Below are positions 18,015 through 25,767 of a stretch of 53,429 nt of DNA, in pieces. Below the pieces are notes generated by a model that was given only the letters and a program-made list of their open reading frames with translations, was not told the DNA's origin and searched no databases. The stretch is taken from the NCBI RefSeq assembly GCF_021654285.1, contig NZ_JAKFZS010000036.1, forward strand, positions 1 through 53,429. The letters run 5' to 3'. The DNA is from Pseudoalteromonas luteoviolacea (GTDB lineage Bacteria; Pseudomonadota; Gammaproteobacteria; Enterobacterales; Alteromonadaceae). Position numbers and translations under genes: made by a program. Each line of letters opens with the position of its first letter. Position 1 is the first letter of the stretch.

Positions 18015-18538
18015 CACAAGCTCCTTACTGTTTTATGAAAGCCAAAGACAAGTGTAGATCAGGATTAACAGAAGAGTGTATTCATGTGAGAAGACTTAGA
18101 CTTTTTTTAAAAAAAGAGTTATGTAAGCCATGAAAATACTGCACATTAAATTGAAGTAATACTTATAAAAAACGTCTGAAGGTTCAGAAATCAATTAGCA
18201 AGACACATTTTGTGCAGCCAAAAAGCGCTAACATTTTCCCCTCGTATCTCATTCATGAACAAATCAGTACAATTTTTAATATCTCAGTGGCAAGAAAGCC
18301 CATCCTGTTATGTAATTTTTTTCATAAAAAATTCATAGTAAGTGTTTTTAATTTAAATACAGCGCGAACTAACTGTATGACAGAAATAGGAAGTTAAGCT
18401 AGAAGTTTAGGAGGGAAAAAGCTTATTCAAATTAATATAACAGTGGCGATATCATAAGACTGCCAGTGATAAAAGATTCAAATCGATAAGTTAAAGTCTG
18501 AAAGAAATTGGGGCCTTACAGCCCCACAGTTTTATTCT
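18015..18538. other. Gene-free stretch
   Basis: 524 bp between the small acidic protein gene and the thioesterase gene. A plus-strand frame at 18212-18397 lacks a ribosome site and protein-like composition. Only the weak hairpin at 18510-18525 stands out. Confidence 0.4.
18510..18525 (-). terminator. Possible terminator of the thioesterase operon
   Basis: On the minus strand, GGGGCTGTAAGGCCCC can form a stem of about five base pairs, followed by AATTTCTTT. The T-tract is interrupted, so strength is doubtful. Confidence 0.45.
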
Positions 18539-18970
18539 TTACTTAAAACCATTAAGCATCTTGTCACACACGACAGGTGTTGGTCTATGGTTGTCATCTA
18601 CAGCTACGAATGTGAAATTACCTGAGATCGCTAAATGCTTATCATCTTTGTGCATCGTTTCTAAGAAGATCTGAACTTCCACTTTCAAACTTGTATTACC
18701 AACATGTACAACCTTTGCTACTAACTCAGCAAATGTACCAGCAGGAATTGCCTCTTTAAAATCTACACGGTCAGATGAAATAGTCACAAGTGGCTTACGA
18801 CAAAAACGTGTCGCGGCTATAAACGCAACTTCATCCATCCAAGCCAGCGCATCACCACCAAAAAGGGTATTGTGGTGGTTAGTTCTTCCTGGGAATACAG
18901 TTTTAGTTACTGAGGTTGTTGAATCTTCAATACGCTTCGCGATGGTTGCGTCTTTATGTTGTTCTGTCAT
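18539..18970 (-). CDS. Hotdog-fold acyl-CoA thioesterase
   Basis: Hydrolyses acyl-CoA to free acid and CoA, as in the YciA/BFIT-type cytoplasmic thioesterases. 143 residues, a single hotdog domain. The signature NHHNTLFGGDALAWMDE carries the FGG and the acidic residue of the active site; RVDFKEAIPAGTFAEL is the second conserved block. The start ATG overlaps the stop of the M23 peptidase gene by one base (TAATG), so the two are translationally coupled. It is the last gene of a three-gene operon with pterin-synthase-like and M23 genes. The three functions have no obvious common pathway. Confidence 0.88.
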   Translation of the reverse strand: MTEQHKDATIAKRIEDSTTSVTKTVFPGRTNHHNTLFGGDALAWMDEVAFIAATRFCRKPLVTISSDRVDFKEAIPAGTFAELVAKVVHVGNTSLKVEVQIFLETMHKDDKHLAISGNFTFVAVDDNHRPTPVVCDKMLNGFK

Positions 18971-19788
18971 TATTTACTGCTTTTGTTTGCTAGTTTATCA
19001 ATCATAAGTAATTCAGGGTCTAACCTTTCGCCAAACCAGTTAAAACGCCAATCTAAATGCGGCCCTGTTACTCTGCCAGTTGCCCCAATATCACCGATAA
19101 CATCACCGGTTGAAACCATATCCCCTACTTTGACATGCAGCTTGCTCATATGAATATACGTTGATGTTATGCCATAGCCATGATCCAAAATAAGCGTACC
19201 ACCACTGTAATACAGCTCACTCTCAGCAAGCACTACCTTTCCAGGCAGTGGCGCCCAAATAGGCGTGCCAGTTTTATTGGCTATATCTAAACCAAAATGT
19301 GGTCTTCTGGGCTCACCGTTAAAATACCGCTGACTCCCATATACACCTGAGATTCGACCTTTAGCAGGACGATAAACTGGCATACCAAAGAATTCTAGTT
19401 TACTGCTCTTTGCCCTAGCGGCACCAACTTTCGCAGAGTCGTTGCGAATACGTTGAAGCACTTCTTTTGGGGGTGATACATACTTTTTTGCGACGCCCGT
19501 GATACGATCAATATCGTAGTCGCGACTCGTAATTAAAAAACTTTTAGTATGTTTTTGATTATTTTTATCTACCCAAGTCAAAGAGTGATCAGATTTAGCA
19601 TCTCGTCCAAACCCAAACACAAATTGGCCATCAGGCGTAACATCTAACTCTTTACCATTGAAAGAAACTGATTTAATTCCTTCAAGTTGGCCAGTAACCA
19701 TACCTCCTTGCGTTAGATGCCCCTTCAGTTCAATTGCTTGTGCACTTAATGCAAAGCATGCGCTAAGTGCCAGCAGCAGTTTATGCAT
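18970..19788 (-). CDS. Secreted M23-family peptidase-like protein with an altered zinc site
   Basis: Exported LytM-domain protein of 272 residues, expected to act on or near peptidoglycan. A signal peptide (MHKLLLALSACFALSAQA) precedes an all-beta N-terminal region. The M23 domain (about 150-262) has RPHFGLDIAN (His164, Asp168) and YIHMSKLHVKVGD (His213). At GPHLDWRFNWF the usual HxH is HxD: His244 is kept but the zinc-ligand His is Asp246. It may be a variant peptidase or a non-catalytic LytM activator. The ATG at 19788 has AAGGAG nine bases upstream and overlaps the preceding gene's end by eight bases. Confidence 0.85.
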   Translation of the reverse strand: MHKLLLALSACFALSAQAIELKGHLTQGGMVTGQLEGIKSVSFNGKELDVTPDGQFVFGFGRDAKSDHSLTWVDKNNQKHTKSFLITSRDYDIDRITGVAKKYVSPPKEVLQRIRNDSAKVGAARAKSSKLEFFGMPVYRPAKGRISGVYGSQRYFNGEPRRPHFGLDIANKTGTPIWAPLPGKVVLAESELYYSGGTLILDHGYGITSTYIHMSKLHVKVGDMVSTGDVIGDIGATGRVTGPHLDWRFNWFGERLDPELLMIDKLANKSSK

Positions 19789-20635
19789 ACGCAATTGCTC
19801 CTTTACCCACTCCTTCATAAGCTCTCACTTTAACTTCTTTGTCTGGGTTTGATTTTTTAATTTCATTAGCAAGGTATTCAGCAATACACTCAACTGTTGT
19901 ATCACACGGCAAAATATCACAACGTGATTTGCTAATACACATTTCAAAATAGCCTTGAGATGACTCATAAGCAAAAGAGTAATCATCTTCTCTAGCTGTA
20001 ATATATTGTAATTGAGCATGCTCAATTAAATCTTCTTGTGTGCCCAAATAAATGTCTTCCCATTTCTGAGACCATTCTTTTTGAAGTCTAGGCATACTGA
20101 CACCATCAAAGAAGATACCTATTAAAGAACGGTGCCCATGAATAATACGTTGACAATTACCATCGTGCTTTTTAAGGCCATGGCTGTAATGATAGTAGAA
20201 GCTACTTGTTTGCTCTGGACGAAGCGTAATTTCAATATCTTTAACATTATCTGGCATTTGTGGGAGGATCTGCTGTTTTAAGAAAGCAATCACAGACGCC
20301 TCATCAATTTTATCACCTTCGACTACACAAACAGCTTCATCAGGTGCATTCATGGCAAGGTGGTGACCACTGAACTCATAGTCAAAAGATACGCGACCAT
20401 CTCGATTTTCCAATTGACAATTCAGTGCAGAAGGAATGGCTAACTTATGATCTATTGTGTTATCAATAATTGCTTTGATTTGTTTTTTTACTTTAGCAAA
20501 GTCCAAAACCATTGATTCTTCATTGAGTTGACCATGTAAAGTCATATCAACTATCCAACTTTCTCCAACAGCTCCGCGCTTAGCACACAAGTAAGAAAAG
20601 TCTATTACCGTCAAGGCATCTACAAAAAGGATCAT
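19781..20635 (-). CDS. Two-domain 6-pyruvoyl-tetrahydropterin synthase/QueD-like protein
   Basis: 284 residues made of two PTPS/QueD-like (T-fold) halves. The N-terminal half has the family block SMVLDFAKVKKQIK and the catalytic-type Asp-His (IDHKL, 62-63), but its first strand (TVIDFSYL) lacks the zinc His. The C-terminal half has the zinc ligands His152 (YSHGL), His166 and His168 (IIHGHRS), the catalytic-type Cys161, and Glu274 (RAYEG) for pterin anchoring. So a full site seems to need both halves. QueD makes 6-carboxytetrahydropterin for queuosine, but no other queuosine gene is nearby and the substrate is unproven. First gene of the operon with the M23 and thioesterase genes. Confidence 0.8.
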   Translation of the reverse strand: MILFVDALTVIDFSYLCAKRGAVGESWIVDMTLHGQLNEESMVLDFAKVKKQIKAIIDNTIDHKLAIPSALNCQLENRDGRVSFDYEFSGHHLAMNAPDEAVCVVEGDKIDEASVIAFLKQQILPQMPDNVKDIEITLRPEQTSSFYYHYSHGLKKHDGNCQRIIHGHRSLIGIFFDGVSMPRLQKEWSQKWEDIYLGTQEDLIEHAQLQYITAREDDYSFAYESSQGYFEMCISKSRCDILPCDTTVECIAEYLANEIKKSNPDKEVKVRAYEGVGKGAIAYA

Positions 20636-20754
20636 AAATTTCCATTAAATTACTAACAAACAAACTAATTATAAAGTTTTTTCAACTAAAAATCGCGTTA
20701 TTCATAAAGAGAATTGATTTTAATCTTTTTGACGTATTGTTGAGATAAAAATTT

Positions 20755-20795
20755 AACTGTTCAGAGTTGTTTAGCGTACAACTGTACGCTAGAGT
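20755..20795 (+). promoter_or_regulatory. fabA control region with FadR-like and FabR-like sites
   Basis: AACTGTTCAGAGTTGTT (20755-20771) matches about 12 of 16 informative positions of the FadR palindrome. One base later, AGCGTACAACTGTACGCT (20773-20790) is a perfect palindrome of the FabR type. A promoter TTGTTT (20767-20772), 17 bp, TAGAGT (20790-20795) would have FadR at its upstream edge and FabR filling its spacer. This is the activator-plus-repressor layout known for E. coli fabA. Confidence 0.75.
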
Positions 20796-20817
20796 ACCCG
20801 CAATTAAAAAATGAAGA

Positions 20818-21342
20818 ATGAATACTATGGAACCTAAAAATAGCTATACAAAAGAAGAACTAATCCTTTGTGCTGAAGGCAAGATGTTTGGTGAAAACAA
20901 CTGCCGTCTGCCAATCGATAATATGTTGATGATGGACCGTATCGTTGAAATCAACGAAGACGGTGGTGAGTTCGGTAAAGGTCAAATCATTGCTGAGCTA
21001 GACATCAACCCTGACCTTTGGTTCTTCGATTGTCATTTCCGTGGCGACCCTGTAATGCCAGGTTGCCTAGGCTTAGACGCTATGTGGCAGATTGTTGGCT
21101 TTTTCTTAGGATGGTCTGGTGGCCCTGGTCTTGGCCGTGCACTAGGTGTTGGTGAAGTTAAATTTACTGGTCAGATTTTACCTACGGCTAAAAAAGTAAC
21201 TTACCGCGTAGACATGAAGCGTGTTATCAAGCGCAAACTATTTATGGGTCTTGCTGACGGCGTTGTTGAAGTTGACGGTCGTGTAATCTACGAAGCAAAA
21301 GATCTAAAAGTAGGTCTATTCCAAGATACAAGCGCTTTCTAA
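20818..21342 (+). CDS. fabA: 3-hydroxydecanoyl-ACP dehydratase/isomerase FabA
   Basis: Dehydrates 3-hydroxydecanoyl-ACP and isomerises the trans-2 to the cis-3 product, the branch point of unsaturated fatty acid synthesis. 174 residues from the first ATG, or 171 from the ATG at 20827. The hotdog-fold active site is DCHFRGDPVMPGCLGLDAMWQ, split here as His73 and Asp87; with the shorter start they become 70 and 84 as in E. coli, which favours 20827. Neither start has a clear Shine-Dalgarno. No fabB is adjacent. Upstream FadR-like and FabR-like sites predict activation in the absence of acyl-CoA and repression by unsaturated acyl groups. Confidence 0.95.
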   Translation: MNTMEPKNSYTKEELILCAEGKMFGENNCRLPIDNMLMMDRIVEINEDGGEFGKGQIIAELDINPDLWFFDCHFRGDPVMPGCLGLDAMWQIVGFFLGWSGGPGLGRALGVGEVKFTGQILPTAKKVTYRVDMKRVIKRKLFMGLADGVVEVDGRVIYEAKDLKVGLFQDTSAF

Positions 21343-21361
21343 TTTAGCGCTATAAACAAAT

Positions 21362-21387
21362 AAGCCCCTTTCGGGGCTTTATTTTTT
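21362..21387. terminator. Terminator between fabA and rmf
   Basis: AAGCCCC-TTTC-GGGGCTT is a seven-base perfect stem followed by TATTTTTT on the plus strand and TATTTG on the minus strand, so it probably serves both converging genes. Confidence 0.85.
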
Positions 21388-21411
21388 CAATTCGTTTCTG
21401 TTGGCTCTGTT

Positions 21412-21582
21412 TTATGTTTTAAACATGTTGCGATTGTCTATGGCCTCTCGCCAGCCACCTAACCATTCTGATCTGTGCTCAATTTGTTGATATGGACATA
21501 AATCTTTAGACCGCCCTGCTAAACCTGCTTTAAATCCCTGTGAGTGTGCTCTTTCTAAACGGTCTCTTTTCTGTCTCTTCAT
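21412..21582 (-). CDS. rmf: Ribosome modulation factor RMF
   Basis: Binds 30S subunits in stationary phase and drives dimerisation into inactive 100S ribosomes. 56 residues, near E. coli RMF (55), and clearly the same protein: MKRQKRDRLERAHSQGFKAG, then GRSKDLCPYQ and WLGGWREAIDNR. The frame is open seven codons further upstream (to 21603), but the ATG at 21582 fits homologues and has GAGGA eight bases before it. It converges on fabA. Expression is probably stationary-phase controlled through the long upstream gap. Confidence 0.95.
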   Translation of the reverse strand: MKRQKRDRLERAHSQGFKAGLAGRSKDLCPYQQIEHRSEWLGGWREAIDNRNMFKT

Positions 21583-21804
21583 AGGTAAATTCCTCACCTT
21601 CAAATTTTTGATTGCTTCGTCTTATCGACATCCACATTTAATAAATAGTTAACGCAACTGTAATTTGCAAACTCTTTTCGCGTGTTATGCAAAAGCACAT
21701 ACAACCTCTTTGATATGAAAAATATTTACTGCGATTTATGAGCGTGCATTACCTGCCTAACTATCTTGGATAGAATCAAATATCAATTTTGCAATAATGG
21801 TAAC

Positions 21805-21849
21805 AATAAGACTCCAGCTCGCTTTTTTCAAAAGCGTGCAAGACTTATT
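21805..21849. other. Long imperfect hairpin in intergenic DNA
   Basis: Outer arms AATAAG/CTTATT and inner arms CGCTTTT/AAAAGCG (loop TTC) are nested with an internal bulge. No T-tract follows on either strand, so it is not a standard terminator. It could be an RNA processing site, part of a small RNA, or chance. Confidence 0.3.
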
Positions 21850-22054
21850 CAGAAGGAATGGCCAAACCTCAAGTTCTAATTAATCATAGTTTGAAAGGAC
21901 ATGCAACAAAGAGTAGATAAGAACTTTTTGTGAATTTTTTATTTGCAATATTTATGCATTAAATCTCATTTAAAACACTTTACAATCTATAAAGCAGATA
22001 ATAAAGAATAGAAAAAACCATTTTAGACGTAAAAAAACATTCATTATTTTGTCA

Positions 22055-22079
22055 TAAAAAAGGCCGCTAGATAGCGGCC
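22055..22079 (-). terminator. Terminator of the ftsK-lolA-rarA-crcB-serS run
   Basis: GGCCGCTA and TAGCGGCC form an eight-base perfect stem followed on the minus strand by seven T. It lies just after the serS stop. Confidence 0.88.
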
Positions 22080-22101
22080 TGATATCAATCACTTGGGTTG
22101 A

Positions 22102-23391
22102 TCACTTAAGGATCTCTAAACCACCCATGTATGGCTTAAGTACCTCTGGTACGATAATCGAGCCATCTTCTTGTTGATAATTTTCTAATATTGCAACTAA
22201 TGTACGGCCTACAGCAAGGCCAGAACCATTCAATGTATGAAGTAATTCTGGTTTCTTTTCACCAGCACGACGGAAGCGCGCTTGCATACGACGAGCTTGG
22301 AAGTCTTGCATGTTAGAGCAAGATGAAATTTCACGGTATGTATTTTGAGCAGGAAGCCATACTTCTAGATCGTATGTTTTCGCCGCACCAAAGCCCATAT
22401 CGCCCGTACATAAAACCACTTTTCTGTAAGGAAGCTCTAGTGCTTGAAGAATACCCTCAGCGCTGCCAGTAAGTTCTTCAAGTGCAGCCATTGAATCTTC
22501 TGGCTTGACTAGTTGAACTAATTCTACTTTGTCAAACTGATGCTGACGGATTAGACCACGCGTATCGCGACCATAGCTACCCGCTTCACTACGGAAACAA
22601 GGTGTATGTGCTGTCATCTTGATAGGCAGCTCTTTCTCGTCGAAAATTTCATCGCGGGCACAGTTTGTTAATGGTACTTCAGCTGTTGGAATTAAGCTGT
22701 AGCCATCTTGATCTTCTTCGAGTACTTCAGTGTGAAACAAATCCGCAGCAAATTTAGGTAACTGGCCAGTGCCGTATAAGCTTGCTTTGTTTACAAGGTA
22801 CGGTACATACATTTCAGTGTAGCCGTTTTTGTCAGTGTGCGTATCAAGCATAAATTGAACAAGTGCACGGTGCATGCGTGCAACACCACCACGCATAACA
22901 GTAAAACGAGAACCACTTAATTTAACACCCGTTTCAAAGTCTAGGCCTTTACCTAATGCTTCACCTAAATCAACGTGATCTTTTACTTCAAAATCAAACT
23001 GCTTAGGCTCCCCCCACTTAGAAACTTCAACATTGTCATCTTCATCCGCGCCCGCTGGCACATCCTCAGCAGGTAAGTTTGGCAATGTTGACGCTAAATC
23101 TTGTAGCTCAGCTAATATTTTATCTTGCTCAGCTTTTGCTGCTGATAGTTGATCACCAAGATTTGCAACTGCATCTAACAATGGTTGAACATCTTCACCC
23201 TTTGCTTTAGCTTGACCAATCGCTTTAGAGCGGCTGTTACGCTCGCTTTGTAATTCTTGTGTTTTTGTTTGTAACGTCTTGCGTTGTTCTTCTAACGCAT
23301 TAACTGCCTCAACATCTAACTCGAAGCCACGTTTTTTTAAGCGCGCAGCAGCTTCTTCGATGTCCTGTCTTAAATACTTTGGATCTAACAT
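22102..23391 (-). CDS. serS: Seryl-tRNA synthetase
   Basis: Charges tRNA-Ser (and tRNA-Sec where present) with serine. 429 residues, standard bacterial length. The N-terminal coiled coil (about 28-100, rich in Lys, Glu and Gln) clamps the tRNA long arm. The class II core has motif 2 in PCFRSEAGSYGRDTRGLIR and motif 3 in GSGLAVGRTLVAILENYQ, with the TAEVPLTN serine-binding block before them. The start MLDPKYLRQD is typical for the family. It is ten bases downstream of crcB and ends at a strong terminator, so it is the last gene of a co-directional run of five. Confidence 0.97.
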   Translation of the reverse strand: MLDPKYLRQDIEEAAARLKKRGFELDVEAVNALEEQRKTLQTKTQELQSERNSRSKAIGQAKAKGEDVQPLLDAVANLGDQLSAAKAEQDKILAELQDLASTLPNLPAEDVPAGADEDDNVEVSKWGEPKQFDFEVKDHVDLGEALGKGLDFETGVKLSGSRFTVMRGGVARMHRALVQFMLDTHTDKNGYTEMYVPYLVNKASLYGTGQLPKFAADLFHTEVLEEDQDGYSLIPTAEVPLTNCARDEIFDEKELPIKMTAHTPCFRSEAGSYGRDTRGLIRQHQFDKVELVQLVKPEDSMAALEELTGSAEGILQALELPYRKVVLCTGDMGFGAAKTYDLEVWLPAQNTYREISSCSNMQDFQARRMQARFRRAGEKKPELLHTLNGSGLAVGRTLVAILENYQQEDGSIIVPEVLKPYMGGLEILK

Positions 23392-23401
23392 GTTTGTTCT
23401 T

Positions 23402-23788
23402 TTAACCTTTTTGCATGACTAAGCAAAGACCTATCCAGGCCATAAATATACATACGACGACATTCAACGCTATATTCAGTGCCATCTTCACGAACTGGCC
23501 TTGTTGTAACAACAAGAGGCTGTCCATGGAAAATGTTGAAAATGTCGTCAAAGCACCTAAAAAGCCAACCCCTATCAACGCCTTGGCAGGAGATACCGCG
23601 ATTATTTGCTTTTCGATTAATCCGTAAAGAATGCCCATCAACAATGAACCAAGAATATTAACGGTCAATGTCCCAAAAGGGAATCCCTTACCCATGAGTT
23701 TTAACACAATATCACTAATAAAAAACCGTAAGCAGGCACCAAATGCGCCACCAACAGCAATCATTAGATAAGTTTTGAGCACTTCCAT
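23402..23788 (-). CDS. crcB: Fluoride channel CrcB (Fluc)
   Basis: Dual-topology membrane channel that exports fluoride. 128 residues with four transmembrane helices (about 4-24, 35-56, 68-88 and 98-122). Family motifs are present: GGAFGACLRF, the TVNILGSLLMG helix with the pore Asn, and GFLGALTTFSTFS with the Phe and Thr residues of the pore. The ATG abuts the rarA stop (TAAATG), so translation is probably coupled. No fluoride riboswitch is visible before it; expression comes from the operon. The rarA-crcB-serS order is common in gammaproteobacteria. Confidence 0.93.
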   Translation of the reverse strand: MEVLKTYLMIAVGGAFGACLRFFISDIVLKLMGKGFPFGTLTVNILGSLLMGILYGLIEKQIIAVSPAKALIGVGFLGALTTFSTFSMDSLLLLQQGQFVKMALNIALNVVVCIFMAWIGLCLVMQKG

Positions 23789-25144
23789 TTACGTTTTACC
23801 TGGTTTTTGAGCATACCTTTGTTGAGCACTCGCATTATCGAGGCTTTTTAAGTAATTGAGTTTTTCTTTAATTTGCTTTTCTAACCCACGTTCAGTTGGG
23901 TAGTAGTATTGTCTGTCTGATACAGATTCTGGAAAGTAGTTTTCCCCTGCGGCGTAGGCACCAGGTTCATCATGTGCATAGCGGTATTCTGCCCCAAGCC
24001 CCATTTCCTTCATCAGCTTTGTTGGCGCGTTACGTAGATGTTCCGGTACAGGTAAATCGCCGTCTGTCTCAGCGTCCCTTTTCGCCTGCTTAAATGCGGT
24101 ATAAACTGCATTGCTCTTGGCAGCACTGGCCATATAAATGGTCGCTTGCGCAATCGCTCTTTCGCCTTCAGCAGGCCCTACTCTGTGAAAAATATCCCAC
24201 GCATTCAGTGCGACCTGAAGCGCTCTTGGATCTGCATTTCCTATATCCTCACTGGCAATGGCAAGCAAACGTCTTGCTACATAAAGCGGATCGCCGCCGC
24301 CTGCTATAATACGACAATACCAATAAAGTGCTGCGTCAGGGTTGCTACCACGAACCGATTTATGAAACGCAGAAATCAAATCATAATAAATATCACCGCC
24401 TTTATCATACTTGGCTAAGTGAGTTGGTAAAATTTGGGAAAGAACATCACTGTCAATTTTTATGTCGCTGCCAGTACGATGGCCAAGATCAACCGATTGC
24501 TCTAACAGGTTTAATGCTTTTCTTGCATCACCATCAGCCGCTTGTGCTATCGCAACCAAGGCTTCTTGTTCAATATGGATAGCAAGTTGGCTCAATTGCT
24601 CGTCTTGATCAATGGCATTATGAAGCGTAAACAGCAATTCATCTTGCGATAGCGGTTTCAGTGTATACACGCGGGCACGAGACAACACAGCATTATTCAA
24701 TGCAAACGACGGGTTTTCCGTTGTCGCACCAATGAAAACAAACGTGCCATCTTCTATGTGAGGTAAAAAGGCATCTTGCTGAGACTTATTAAAGCGATGG
24801 ACCTCGTCGACAAAAAGTAAAGTTCGTCTGCCTGATTGAGACAGTCGACTTTTTGCTTCTAACACAGCTTCACGAATTTCCTTCACACCTGCTGTCACGG
24901 CAGATAGTTTTTCAAGCTCAGCATCAGCATGATTTGCAATGATCTCGGCTAATGTGGTTTTTCCAACTCCCGGCGGGCCCCATAAAATCAGACTATGGCA
25001 TCGCCCTTGTTCAATGGCACGATAAAGTACAGAGCCTTTTTCAATAATATGTGTTTGTCCAATATAGCCCTGTAACGACTTTGGCCGCATTCTAGCGGCC
25101 AAAGGTCTAACATCTGGGGCAAAATCAAAACCGAAATTACTCAC
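23789..25144 (-). CDS. rarA: Replication-associated recombination protein RarA (MgsA)
   Basis: AAA+ ATPase related to clamp loaders that acts at stalled replication forks. 451 residues (family about 447). Walker A is WGPPGVGKTTLAE, Walker B is LLFVDEVHRFNKSQQ, and sensor 1 is FIGATTENPSF. A C-terminal tetramerisation region (about 260-430) follows with ASEDIGNADPRALQ. It starts with GTG inside the end of lolA, overlapping by eight bases. The start is supported by the homologous MSNFGFDF-like opening and by the coupling. Confidence 0.96.
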   Translation of the reverse strand: MSNFGFDFAPDVRPLAARMRPKSLQGYIGQTHIIEKGSVLYRAIEQGRCHSLILWGPPGVGKTTLAEIIANHADAELEKLSAVTAGVKEIREAVLEAKSRLSQSGRRTLLFVDEVHRFNKSQQDAFLPHIEDGTFVFIGATTENPSFALNNAVLSRARVYTLKPLSQDELLFTLHNAIDQDEQLSQLAIHIEQEALVAIAQAADGDARKALNLLEQSVDLGHRTGSDIKIDSDVLSQILPTHLAKYDKGGDIYYDLISAFHKSVRGSNPDAALYWYCRIIAGGGDPLYVARRLLAIASEDIGNADPRALQVALNAWDIFHRVGPAEGERAIAQATIYMASAAKSNAVYTAFKQAKRDAETDGDLPVPEHLRNAPTKLMKEMGLGAEYRYAHDEPGAYAAGENYFPESVSDRQYYYPTERGLEKQIKEKLNYLKSLDNASAQQRYAQKPGKT

Positions 25145-25766
25145 CTGTTGTCTGGTCGTCTATGACCACTCCATGCGGAATTTTAAAGGTAAAAGACTTA
25201 TCGTCCATTTCTAAATTTGTTTTTGCATCTGCAAATTTAAATGTCGAGATCTGGCCTGAAGCATCTTTGATGCTCAAAGAGTCAATTGCAAGCCCTGCGC
25301 TTTGAAACACAATATCTAATTGCTCTACTTGAGATTCGACATCAGGCTTTGGCGATACACGATAGCCAACTGTTGTTTTACTGACATCATATTTTGCCCA
25401 CTGAGACTTATCTTGTGTCGTCAACAAAACAAAGGGCGTGGTGTCTATTAAGCCGGCTGTATTCATAACAGTTACTTGTTCAGCAAAGCTATCGAAATAA
25501 AAAGTCTTATCACCATCGGACACTAAAAGCGTTTCGTCCGGTTCCAACTGCTGCCAACGAATTTTAGAAGGATATTTTAGCGCAATATTGCCTGTCCCAT
25601 CTTGTAATAATGTGCCTTCTTCGTCCTTCACTTGTTGCGTGAAATTTGCTTTGAATGTATTTAACGATTTTAGCTTTGCCTTAAGAGACTCGGCATCGCC
25701 AGCATAGCTTTGTGACATAAAGCCACAACTTAAACCTAGTACTAAGGCTATTGTTTTAAACTTCAT
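25137..25766 (-). CDS. lolA: Periplasmic lipoprotein carrier LolA
   Basis: Ferries outer-membrane lipoproteins from LolCDE to LolB across the periplasm. 209 residues from the ATG at 25766, where a signal peptide (MKFKTIALVLGLSCGFMSQS, cleaved near YAGD) begins. The upstream frame opening with GTG would spoil the signal peptide and is not used. GGAG lies nine bases before the ATG. Family blocks include LNTFKANFTQQVKDEEG, LKYPSKIRWQ, TLLVSDGDKTFYFD and the C-terminal FKIPHGVVIDDQ. It lies one base after ftsK, as in many gammaproteobacteria. Confidence 0.95.
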   Translation of the reverse strand: MKFKTIALVLGLSCGFMSQSYAGDAESLKAKLKSLNTFKANFTQQVKDEEGTLLQDGTGNIALKYPSKIRWQQLEPDETLLVSDGDKTFYFDSFAEQVTVMNTAGLIDTTPFVLLTTQDKSQWAKYDVSKTTVGYRVSPKPDVESQVEQLDIVFQSAGLAIDSLSIKDASGQISTFKFADAKTNLEMDDKSFTFKIPHGVVIDDQTTGE

Positions 25767-25767
25767 T

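Larger units (their letters stand above)
21583..22101. other. Gene-free region upstream of rmf
   Basis: 519 bp, AT-rich. It should contain the rmf promoter. An imperfect hairpin lies at 21805-21849 and the serS terminator at 22055-22079. No reading frame is supported. Confidence 0.45.

Noticed and set aside
18212..18397. 61-codon plus-strand frame
   Set aside because: No ribosome site, composition follows the AT-rich background, and it lies in a gap with no other coding signs.
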